11,564 bases of DNA from CAZZKE01 sp964655005 (GTDB lineage: Bacteria; Pseudomonadota; Alphaproteobacteria; Rhodospirillales; JABHCV01). The notes beneath the pieces were generated by a model, which searched no databases, had not been told where the DNA came from, and saw nothing but the letters and a program-made list of their open reading frames with translations. Where the stretch lies: NCBI GenBank assembly GCA_964655005.1, contig CAZZKE010000082.1, positions 1-11,564 on the forward strand. The letters are read 5' to 3'. The position numbers and the translations under genes are program-made. This document shows positions 1-5,639 of the stretch, piece by piece. The number at the start of each line of letters is the position of its first letter. The stretch's first letter is position 1.

Positions 1-632
1 CGGGCGGCCAGTGCCGGATTATGGGTAGCGATCAACGCCGCCAATCCCGCCCCCCTGGCCAATTTCAACAAAACATTAAAAACATCGTCGGCGGTGTGGG
101 GGTCCAGGTTGCCGGTCGGCTCGTCGGCAAGCAGGAGCTTCGGCGTATTGGCCAGCGCCCGGCCGATCGCCACCCGTTGCTGTTCGCCGCCCGACAGCCT
201 GGCCGGGCGATGGCTGGCGCGTTCCGACAGGCCCAGCCAGTCCAGCATTTCGATGGCCCGGTCGCGGGCCTCGCGACGACCGGCCCCGGCGATTATTTGC
301 GGGATCGCGATATTTTCGGTGGCGCTGAATTCCGGCAACAGATGATGATATTGGTAAACGAAACCGATGTTGTGACGACGCTGCCGGGTCAGCCCGTCAT
401 CATCCAGGCCGGTGCAGTTTTCGGCGCAGATAGTAACATTGCCGCTATCGGGCCGTTCCAGCAGCCCGGCTATATGCAGCAGCGTCGATTTGCCGGAGCC
501 GCTGGGCCCGACCAGGGCGACCACCTCGCCTTCCCGCAATTTCAGGTCGATATCGCGCAACACTTCCAGCCTGTTCTTGCCCTGCCGGAAAGTCCTGCCA
601 ACTTCGCTTAGGCCGAGCACGGCGTCACTCAT
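1..632 (-). CDS. lolD: Lipoprotein-releasing ABC transporter ATPase LolD (3' end cut off)
   Basis: Cytoplasmic ATPase that powers release of outer-membrane lipoproteins from the inner membrane to the carrier LolA, working with the LolC/E-type permease encoded just upstream. 210 complete codons are visible; family members are about 225-235 residues, so a short C-terminal piece lies beyond the window. All ABC motifs are seen: Walker A GPSGSGKST (42-50), Q-loop Gln94, signature LSGGEQQ (146-152), Walker B LLLADEP (166-172) and H-loop His204. The segment between Walker A and the signature (FVYQYHHLLPEFSATENI, 91-108) is typical of LolD. The ATG at 632-630 overlaps the lolC stop codon by eight bases, which implies translational coupling; I see no strong ribosome binding site. 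Related MacB and FtsE ATPases are possible from the motifs alone, but the permease partner settles the assignment. Confidence 0.95.
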   Translation of the reverse strand, partial: MSDAVLGLSEVGRTFRQGKNRLEVLRDIDLKLREGEVVALVGPSGSGKSTLLHIAGLLERPDSGNVTICAENCTGLDDDGLTRQRRHNIGFVYQYHHLLPEFSATENIAIPQIIAGAGRREARDRAIEMLDWLGLSERASHRPARLSGGEQQRVAIGRALANTPKLLLADEPTGNLDPHTADDVFNVLLKLARGAGLAALIATHNPALAA

Positions 633-1866
633 ATCTAAGCGCTTCCGCCGGGTCGATACGGGCCGCCCGCCAAGACGGATACAGGGTCGCCAGGAAGGAC
701 AGCCCCAACCCCATCAGCACCACCGCCACCACCTCGCCGGAGTCGACGACGGCCGGAAGCCGGGACAGGAAATAGATTTCGGCGGCGAACAGGTCGGTCC
801 CGGTCAGACCCTGAATCCACTGCCGGATGGCTTCGATGTTCCGGGCGAACGTCAGGCCGAGCACGAGGCCTGCGAACGTGCCGATCACCCCGACCGAGGC
901 GCCGCTCAGGAAGAATATTCGCATAATCGTGCCACGGGTCGCCCCCATGGTACGCAGGATGGCGATGTCGTGGCCCTTGTCCTTGACCAGCATGATCATC
1001 GAGGAAATTATATTAAAAGCGGCGACCACTATAATCAGCGTCAAAATCATGAACATGACATTGCGTTCGACCTGAATGGCGTTGAAGAAACTGGCGTTGG
1101 CCATCTGCCAGTCGTGGATGCGCGTCGGTTTATCCCACAGCGGCGGAATCAGGCGGCCAACCGCCATCGCCGCATCGGGATCATCGACAAACACCTCCAG
1201 GTTAGTGACCGCGCCGGGCATCCGGAAATAAACCTGGGCGGATTCCAGCGGCATGAAAATAAACCCGGAATCGTATTCGTACATGCCGATATTAAAGGTC
1301 GCCGCGACTTTATAGGAACGCATCCGGGGCACCGTGCCGAAGGCCGTGACATTACCCTTGGGCGATATCAAGGTGATTTTATGGCCGATCCCCAGCCGTA
1401 ATTTACGGGCCAGACGGGCGCCGATAACGACGCTGTTCTTATCAAAATTCTGCAAGCTTCCGGCTTCGATTTTGTCGGCGATTATCGACCTGGACAACAA
1501 ATCACGTTTCCTGAAACCGCGGACAACGGCGCCGCTGGCGATATCCTTGCTGGTCGCCATAACCTGGCCCTCGATAATCGGGGTTACCGACTTGACCCCG
1601 GGCAGCCGGCGAATTTTTTCCGCCAGATCGTCGAAATCGGTTAGCCGGTCATTTTTACCATAAACGCTCAAATGACCGTTGATGCCGAGAATACGGTCAA
1701 GAAGTTCCGCCCGGAACCCGTTCATAACCGACATAACGATAATCAGCGTGGCCACGCCAAGGGCTATTCCAAGCAACGAGAACCAGGCGATGACGGAGAT
1801 GAAACCTTCCTGCCGGCGAGCCCGCAGATAGCGCATGGCCATCATCCATTCGAATGAGGAAAACAC
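625..1866 (-). CDS. lolC: Lipoprotein-releasing permease, LolC/LolE (LolF) family
   Basis: Inner-membrane permease of the Lol system, which extracts mature lipoproteins from the inner membrane and hands them to LolA, driven by LolD. At 413 residues it has the normal family length. Architecture: one N-terminal membrane segment (about 24-47), a large periplasmic domain (about 50-265), then three membrane segments (about 271-293, 318-341, 378-397). The cytoplasmic coupling stretch KDKGHDIAILRTMGATRG (295-312) and the C-terminal YPSWRAARIDPAEALRYE are hallmark LolC/E/F sequences. The start is GTG at 1866; the N-terminus that follows (FEWMMAMRYLRARRQEGFIS) matches the usual start of the family, so the later ATGs are less likely. 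It begins seven bases after proS and overlaps lolD. Only one permease gene is present here; many alphaproteobacteria use one such protein, called LolF, as a homodimer, so LolC versus LolF naming is open. Confidence 0.94.
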   Translation of the reverse strand: MFSSFEWMMAMRYLRARRQEGFISVIAWFSLLGIALGVATLIIVMSVMNGFRAELLDRILGINGHLSVYGKNDRLTDFDDLAEKIRRLPGVKSVTPIIEGQVMATSKDIASGAVVRGFRKRDLLSRSIIADKIEAGSLQNFDKNSVVIGARLARKLRLGIGHKITLISPKGNVTAFGTVPRMRSYKVAATFNIGMYEYDSGFIFMPLESAQVYFRMPGAVTNLEVFVDDPDAAMAVGRLIPPLWDKPTRIHDWQMANASFFNAIQVERNVMFMILTLIIVVAAFNIISSMIMLVKDKGHDIAILRTMGATRGTIMRIFFLSGASVGVIGTFAGLVLGLTFARNIEAIRQWIQGLTGTDLFAAEIYFLSRLPAVVDSGEVVAVVLMGLGLSFLATLYPSWRAARIDPAEALRYE

Positions 1867-1873
1867 GGCCCGG

Positions 1874-3184
1874 CTACCCCGCCAGTCCGGCCAGCGCGGC
1901 GTCCGGCGACAGTTCCTGACGTTCTCCGGTCCTGCGGTTTTTCAGCTCGACCACGCCGTTTTTGATTCCGCGCGGGCCGATCACCAGTTGCCACGGCAGG
2001 CCGATCAGGTCCATATCGGCGAATTTGACCCCGGCCTTGCGGTCGCGGTCGTCGTAGAGCGTGTCAAAACCGGCCCGGCCAAGTTTGTCGTACAGGTCGT
2101 CGCATACCCCGTCACAAGCCGCATCGCCGGCCTTGAGGTTGATCAGGCCGACATCATAAGGGGTTACGCTGGCCGGCCAGATAATGCCGGCTTCGTCGTG
2201 CGAGGCCTCGATAATAGCGCCGACCAGCCGCGATACGCCGATCCCGTATGAACCCATTTGAACGGTGATGTCTTCCCCATCCGGACCGGTAACTACGGCG
2301 CCCAGCTTATCGGAATACTTGGCCCCGAAATGGAAGATATGGCCGACTTCGATGCCGCGCGCGGTGATCAGGTCATCGCCCAGCGCCCGTTCGGCGGCGG
2401 GATCGCGTTTTTCGTCGGTCGCCGCGTATTTTTCGGTGAAGGCATCGACCGTCGGCTGCAAGTCACCGGCCATATCAACCTGTCCCAGCCAATCGTTGTC
2501 GAGAAAATCCCGGTGACAGGCGATTTCGCTTTCGCCGGTATCGGCCAGGATCAGGAATTCGTGGCTCATGTCGCCGCCGATGGGGCCGGTATCGGCGGCC
2601 ATGGGGATCGCCCGCAAGCCCAGACGCCGGTATGTCTTAAGGTAGGAGACGAACATTTTATTGTAGGACTTCCTGGCCGCGTCGGTATCGAGATCAAAAG
2701 AATAGGCGTCCTTCATCAGGAATTCGCGGCCCCGCATGACCCCGAACCGGGGCCGTACTTCGTCGCGGAATTTCCATTGAATGTGATAGAGCAACTGCGG
2801 CAGGTCCTTGTAACTTTTGATCGAACCGGCAAAAATTTCGGTGATCTGCTCCTCGTTGGTCGGGCCATACAGCATGTCGCGGTGGTGACGGTCGCGGATG
2901 CGCAGCATTTCCGGACCGTAATCGTCATAGCGCCCGCTTTTTCGCCACAAGTCGGCAGGCTGAATGGTCGGCATCAACATTTCGTGACAGCCGATGGCGT
3001 CCTGTTCCTCGCGCACGATCCGCTCGATCCGGCGCAACACCCTAAGACCCAGCGGCAGCCACGAATAGATACCGGCGCTGGACTGGCGGATCATGCCGGC
3101 ACGCAGCATCAGGCGGTGCGAGGCGATCTGCGCTTCCGAGGGGGTTTCTTTTAAGGTCGGCAGGAAATAACTGGACAGTTTCAT
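1874..3184 (-). CDS. proS: Proline-tRNA ligase, short alphaproteobacterial form
   Basis: Cytoplasmic class II aminoacyl-tRNA synthetase that activates proline with ATP and charges tRNA-Pro. The protein is 436 residues from the ATG. Class II motif 2 is visible as FRDEVRPRFGVMRGREF (139-155), motif 3 as GSYGIGVSRLVGAIIE (311-326), with the proline-site stretches GPTNEE (107-112) and TGPIGGDMSHEF (199-210) between. The last ~95 residues form the anticodon-binding domain. The distance between motifs 2 and 3 leaves no room for the ~180-residue editing insertion of E. coli-type ProRS, so this is the compact form common in Alphaproteobacteria; removal of mischarged Ala would need a separate deacylase. 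A TTG two codons upstream (3190) is in frame, but MKLSSYFLPTLKE is the usual family N-terminus, so I chose the ATG. An AGGG lies ten bases before it. It follows an 81-base gap and precedes lolC by seven bases. Confidence 0.96.
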   Translation of the reverse strand: MKLSSYFLPTLKETPSEAQIASHRLMLRAGMIRQSSAGIYSWLPLGLRVLRRIERIVREEQDAIGCHEMLMPTIQPADLWRKSGRYDDYGPEMLRIRDRHHRDMLYGPTNEEQITEIFAGSIKSYKDLPQLLYHIQWKFRDEVRPRFGVMRGREFLMKDAYSFDLDTDAARKSYNKMFVSYLKTYRRLGLRAIPMAADTGPIGGDMSHEFLILADTGESEIACHRDFLDNDWLGQVDMAGDLQPTVDAFTEKYAATDEKRDPAAERALGDDLITARGIEVGHIFHFGAKYSDKLGAVVTGPDGEDITVQMGSYGIGVSRLVGAIIEASHDEAGIIWPASVTPYDVGLINLKAGDAACDGVCDDLYDKLGRAGFDTLYDDRDRKAGVKFADMDLIGLPWQLVIGPRGIKNGVVELKNRRTGERQELSPDAALAGLAG

Positions 3185-3265
3185 GGACAAAAAACCCTGG
3201 AATTTGAATCGATTGCGATGGCGCGGACTTTATGCCAACTGCGGCCCCGCCGCAATGTCGCAGCC
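3185..3265 (-). promoter_or_regulatory. Gap before proS: small hairpin and weak promoter candidate
   Basis: This is the longest non-coding gap in the window (81 bases), so it is the most likely place for a promoter serving proS-lolC-lolD. It holds a 6-bp perfect hairpin (TGCGGC / GCCGCA, three-base loop, 3240-3254) shortly after the upstream stop codon. No T-run follows it, so it is not a convincing intrinsic terminator. On the minus strand a TTGGCA (complement of 3233-3238) resembles a -35 box, but I see no good -10 box at the expected distance. The palindrome AATCGATT lies at 3207-3214. All of this is weak; the gap itself is certain, its function is inferred. Confidence 0.25.
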
Positions 3266-3685
3266 CTATTTCTTGCCATAAACCCTGGCGCATTCGGCGG
3301 CAACCGCGTCCCGGTCGCCACCGTCCATGGGCTCGCCGTTCCAATATACCCTGCCGCCCCTGACCGTGACCTTGCCAATTGTCGATTCACCGGTCGAAGC
3401 GCCGGAACTGCCGAGGCCGTATTTCTTGTCCATATCGATGCCGTAATCGAACGTTATGTCTTTCGGAAGCTTGAGCGGCGCGGCGCCACCCAAATCGGCC
3501 GCCACTACTTTTTTGCCGCGTACATCGACCCCGGCCCGATAGGCTCCGCCGTCCGCCGGGAGCTGTTTGGCGATCTTCCTGCAAATACGTTCGGATACCC
3601 TGACTTTTGACGCCATGGCCGGTTCCGCAGGAATCAGCACGGCGAACAGAAATGCCGACAAAATCATGGCTATTCCGTATTTCAC
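3266..3685 (-). CDS. Small secreted protein of unknown function
   Basis: I do not recognise a named family. From the GTG at 3685 the protein is 139 residues. It starts with a clear signal peptide: a short positively charged start (Lys2), a hydrophobic run (about 5-19) and a likely cleavage after Ala25 in EPAMA-SKV. The mature part is about 114 residues, polar, Gly-rich, with two cysteines (35 and 132) that could form a disulfide in the periplasm. A central DVRGKKVVAADLGG (54-67) and a late IGKVTVRGGRVYWNGEPM (103-120) look like conserved beta-rich segments. The GTG overlaps the tag stop codon (GTGA, four bases), with AGGG ten bases upstream, arguing for translational coupling and against the GTG at 3727 deep inside tag. 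An ATG at 3667 is an alternative start that would shorten the signal peptide. Function cannot be inferred from its neighbours, glycosylase and proS. Confidence 0.8.
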   Translation of the reverse strand: MKYGIAMILSAFLFAVLIPAEPAMASKVRVSERICRKIAKQLPADGGAYRAGVDVRGKKVVAADLGGAAPLKLPKDITFDYGIDMDKKYGLGSSGASTGESTIGKVTVRGGRVYWNGEPMDGGDRDAVAAECARVYGKK

Positions 3686-4248
3686 GGGGGTGTTTCCCTG
3701 TAAAATTCCTCTTCGACCCGGCTCCACGGTGGCTTTTTCGAGATGATACGGCGATAGGCCGGGCAGCTTTCGTGGTGGGCTCCGGGCAGGTAGCCGAGGC
3801 TCATCAGAAACTCGTTGACGATCTCGCCGCCGGTGAATTTGAATGTTTTTTTGAACAGTTTAACCCAGTCGGATTTAACCAGAGGGTGATGGCCTTCAAG
3901 AAATTTTGCGAAACCGCCGTGACTTTCGCGCATGATCCGGATGCGGTTGCCGTTTTCGATGATCGAGGTAATTTTCAGTCGATTGCGAATAATGCCGGCG
4001 TCGCCCAACAGGCGTTCAATATCCCGGTCCTGGTAATCGGCCACCGTATCGACATGGAAACCATCGAACGCCTTGAAGATGCCGTCCCGCTTTTTCAATA
4101 CCAGTTCCCAGGACAACCCGGCCTGAAAAATCTCCAGCGCCAGCAATTCGAATAGCACCTCCTCGCCGCCCCTCGGCAGGCCGTATTCATCGTCATGGTA
4201 AGGACCATGCAGGGGGTGGCCGGGGGCCTGATCGCAATACCAGTTCAT
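3682..4248 (-). CDS. tag: DNA-3-methyladenine glycosylase I (TAG)
   Basis: Cytoplasmic base-excision repair enzyme that removes 3-methyladenine from alkylated DNA. The 188-residue length fits the family. The zinc site of E. coli TAG (Cys4, His17, His175, Cys179) is matched by Cys5, His18, His158 and Cys162, the last pair with the same H-x3-C spacing. The base-recognition region is also present: YHDDEYG (17-23), Glu39 at the position of E. coli Glu38, and QAGLSW (42-47) with the conserved Trp. LLGDAGIIRNRLKI (80-93) matches the helix-hairpin part. The ATG at 4248 is preceded by GGAAGGG, but 15 bases away, longer than ideal, so initiation may be leaderless (see the promoter entry). It lies 25 bases after the dehydrogenase gene and overlaps the downstream secreted-protein gene by four bases. 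Being constitutive in E. coli, it need not be adaptive here. Confidence 0.95.
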   Translation of the reverse strand: MNWYCDQAPGHPLHGPYHDDEYGLPRGGEEVLFELLALEIFQAGLSWELVLKKRDGIFKAFDGFHVDTVADYQDRDIERLLGDAGIIRNRLKITSIIENGNRIRIMRESHGGFAKFLEGHHPLVKSDWVKLFKKTFKFTGGEIVNEFLMSLGYLPGAHHESCPAYRRIISKKPPWSRVEEEFYRETPP

Positions 4249-4283
4249 ATAATTTTATAGCATCCCTTCCGGGTCAGGGCCAA
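4248..4283 (-). promoter_or_regulatory. Candidate promoter for tag, possibly giving a leaderless mRNA
   Basis: In the gap before tag, reading the minus strand, TTGGCC (4283-4278) could act as a -35 box and TATAAA (4259-4254) as a -10 box, with an 18-base spacer. A start of transcription six bases past the -10 would fall on the A of the tag ATG at 4248. The AT-rich patch stands out in GC-rich surroundings. The boxes are seen; promoter activity and the leaderless start are inferred. Confidence 0.3.
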
Positions 4284-4290
4284 CTGACCC
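4271..4290 (-). other. Perfect 7-bp hairpin over the dehydrogenase stop codon
   Basis: GGGTCAG and CTGACCC pair perfectly around the six-base loop TTGGCC on the minus-strand transcript. The right arm contains the TGA stop of the dehydrogenase gene. The tag ribosome-binding candidate GGAAGGG follows directly. There is no U-tract after the stem, so a classical intrinsic terminator is unlikely. It may stabilise the 3' end of the upstream message or reduce read-through into tag, or it may be chance. Confidence 0.35.
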
Positions 4291-5224
4291 CGCTCGCCTG
4301 TTCCGACAAGTCCCAAAGCCTGGCCGCCGCCTCGTCATCTTCGCCTGGCCGGGCGATTGCCGCCCGCCCCACCGGGCCACGCATATTCATAAAACCGACC
4401 GGCCCATAAAACGCGCCGCCCTCGGCCCGTGGCTCGGCGGCGGCCAGCGCGGTGGACCATGAGCCGCGTTCGGCGGATTGGGCCACCAGCGGATTCAACA
4501 GCAGTTTCATGAACAATCCGGAAATCAATCCGGGGCCGGTGGTCTGCAAATTGGTCGCCGAATAACCCGGATGACAGGCGATGGCCTTCTGCCCGCTGCC
4601 CTTGGCCCGCAGGCGTTTGTCGAGTTGCCGCATGAACAGCAGGTTGGCCAGCTTGCTCTGGCCGTATGCGGCAGTGGAGTTGTAGCCTTTCGCAAATGTA
4701 ATGTCCTCGAACTTTATTCGCTTGAGGCCCCAATCGTGGGCGATGCTGGAGACGATCACATAGCGCCCCGCGGTCGGTTCCAGCAGATCGGCCAACCGCG
4801 CACAAAGGGCGAAATGGCCCAGGTGGTTGGTGCCGAATTGCAGTTCGTGGCCCTGTTTGGTCAGTTCGCGTTTGGGCGTCATCATGATCCCGGCGTTGGC
4901 GATCAGGGCGTCGATAGCCGGAACCAGATTGCGCACATTTTGCGCCGCCGTTTCCACCGAGTTCAGGTCATCCAGTTCCAGGTCCAGCAAAATCACTTCG
5001 GCATCGGCGCCAAGTGCCGCCTTGATTCCGGCCACCGCCGCTTCGCCCTTGACCCGGTTGCGGCACAGCATCAGCACCCTGCCCCCCAGTGCGGCCAGGC
5101 GCCTTGTGGTTTCCAGGCCCAGGCCGCTGTTGGCGCCGGTGACCACGAAAGTCTTGCCATCGCAGCGGGGCAGATTGGCGGGGGTCCAGCCAGCGGGTCC
5201 GAACGGATTGCTATTTTCGGCCAT
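4274..5224 (-). CDS. Short-chain dehydrogenase/reductase, retinol dehydrogenase-like
   Basis: NAD(P)H-dependent oxidoreductase of the classical SDR fold; the substrate is not predictable. At 316 residues it is longer than the ~250-residue classical members and resembles the retinol dehydrogenase/protochlorophyllide reductase-like branch. Seen: cofactor loop TGANSGLG (29-36); Arg56 after the second strand (LCRN), which usually signals NADP(H) preference; Asp81 for the adenine ring; NAG (110-112); Asn133; catalytic Ser160; YGQSK with Tyr187 and Lys191; and HPG (218-220). The full Asn-Ser-Tyr-Lys tetrad suggests an active enzyme. No signal peptide is seen. The hydrophobic stretch near 232-248 may be a substrate-lid or membrane-contact helix. 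The ATG at 5224 starts one base after the mce stop (TAATATG), and AAAGGGG in the end of mce is a strong ribosome binding site, so the two genes are probably translated together. Confidence 0.92.
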   Translation of the reverse strand: MAENSNPFGPAGWTPANLPRCDGKTFVVTGANSGLGLETTRRLAALGGRVLMLCRNRVKGEAAVAGIKAALGADAEVILLDLELDDLNSVETAAQNVRNLVPAIDALIANAGIMMTPKRELTKQGHELQFGTNHLGHFALCARLADLLEPTAGRYVIVSSIAHDWGLKRIKFEDITFAKGYNSTAAYGQSKLANLLFMRQLDKRLRAKGSGQKAIACHPGYSATNLQTTGPGLISGLFMKLLLNPLVAQSAERGSWSTALAAAEPRAEGGAFYGPVGFMNMRGPVGRAAIARPGEDDEAAARLWDLSEQASGVSWP

Positions 5225-5225
5225 A

Positions 5226-5639
5226 TTACGCCCCTTTCGACTGTTCCAATTCTATTAGCGAGCCGGAAAAATCTTTCGGGTGGAGAAACAGCACCGGTTT
5301 GCCGTGGGCGCCGATTTTTGGCTCCCCGCCGCCAAGCACCCTGGCCCCACCGGCGACAAGCCGGTCTCTGGCGTCCATGATGTCTTCCACTTCCAGGCAT
5401 ACATGATGCATCCCGCCGGCGGGGTTTTTTTCCAGGAATCCCCGGATCGGCGAATTCTCGCCCAGCGGATAGAGCAATTCGATCTTGCTGTTGGGCAGGT
5501 CGACGAACGCCACCGTGACGCCGTGGTCCGGCTGATCCACCGGTTCCGACACCCGACCGCCCAGAACGTCGCGGTATTGGGCAATCGCCGCAACTAAATC
5601 GGGCACCGCCATGGCGACATGATTAAGTTTGCCAATCAT
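5226..5639 (-). CDS. mce: Methylmalonyl-CoA epimerase
   Basis: Cytoplasmic metal-dependent enzyme of the vicinal oxygen chelate (glyoxalase-like) fold. It interconverts the S and R forms of methylmalonyl-CoA between propionyl-CoA carboxylase and methylmalonyl-CoA mutase. The protein is 137 residues from the ATG at 5639, the normal length. Two beta-alpha-beta-beta-beta modules are visible. Metal ligands expected from the Propionibacterium enzyme (His, Gln/Glu, His, Glu) are matched by His7, Glu54 in KIELLYPL, His79 in MHHVCLEV, and Glu130 in the C-terminal SLIELEQ. The HPKDFSGSLIELE ending is highly typical of bacterial MCE. An in-frame GTG one codon earlier is too close to the ribosome binding site to be favoured. 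The ATG overlaps the RNase J stop by one base (TGATG). Neither carboxylase nor mutase genes are in the window; pairing of mce with rnj is a known alphaproteobacterial arrangement. Confidence 0.95.
   Translation of the reverse strand: MIGKLNHVAMAVPDLVAAIAQYRDVLGGRVSEPVDQPDHGVTVAFVDLPNSKIELLYPLGENSPIRGFLEKNPAGGMHHVCLEVEDIMDARDRLVAGGARVLGGGEPKIGAHGKPVLFLHPKDFSGSLIELEQSKGA

Noticed and set aside
2258..3154. Long open frame of 298 codons on the plus strand, antisense to proS
   Set aside because: It mirrors the real gene, has biased His/Gln/Gly/Asp-rich composition with no recognisable domain, and is a known by-product of GC-rich codon use. The same applies to plus-strand frames at 412-1401, 4478-5380, 5651-6310, 6350-7042 and 9557-10468.
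3240..3254. Hairpin after the secreted-protein gene as an intrinsic terminator
   Set aside because: The stem is only 6 bp and no run of T follows on the transcribed strand.
3682..4248. Low GC in tag (42% by hand count at 3841-3900, against 72% at 5041-5100 in the dehydrogenase) as evidence of horizontal transfer
   Set aside because: Other vertically conserved genes dip similarly (47% by hand count at 1441-1500 in lolC), and tag as a whole rises back to about 55-60% at its ends. Not strong enough without whole-genome statistics.
4253..4261. Mini reading frame ATG-CTA-TAA just before tag
   Set aside because: The Shine-Dalgarno-like GGAAGGG directly abuts this ATG with no spacer, so ribosomes are unlikely to start there. 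Probably chance in an AT-rich patch.
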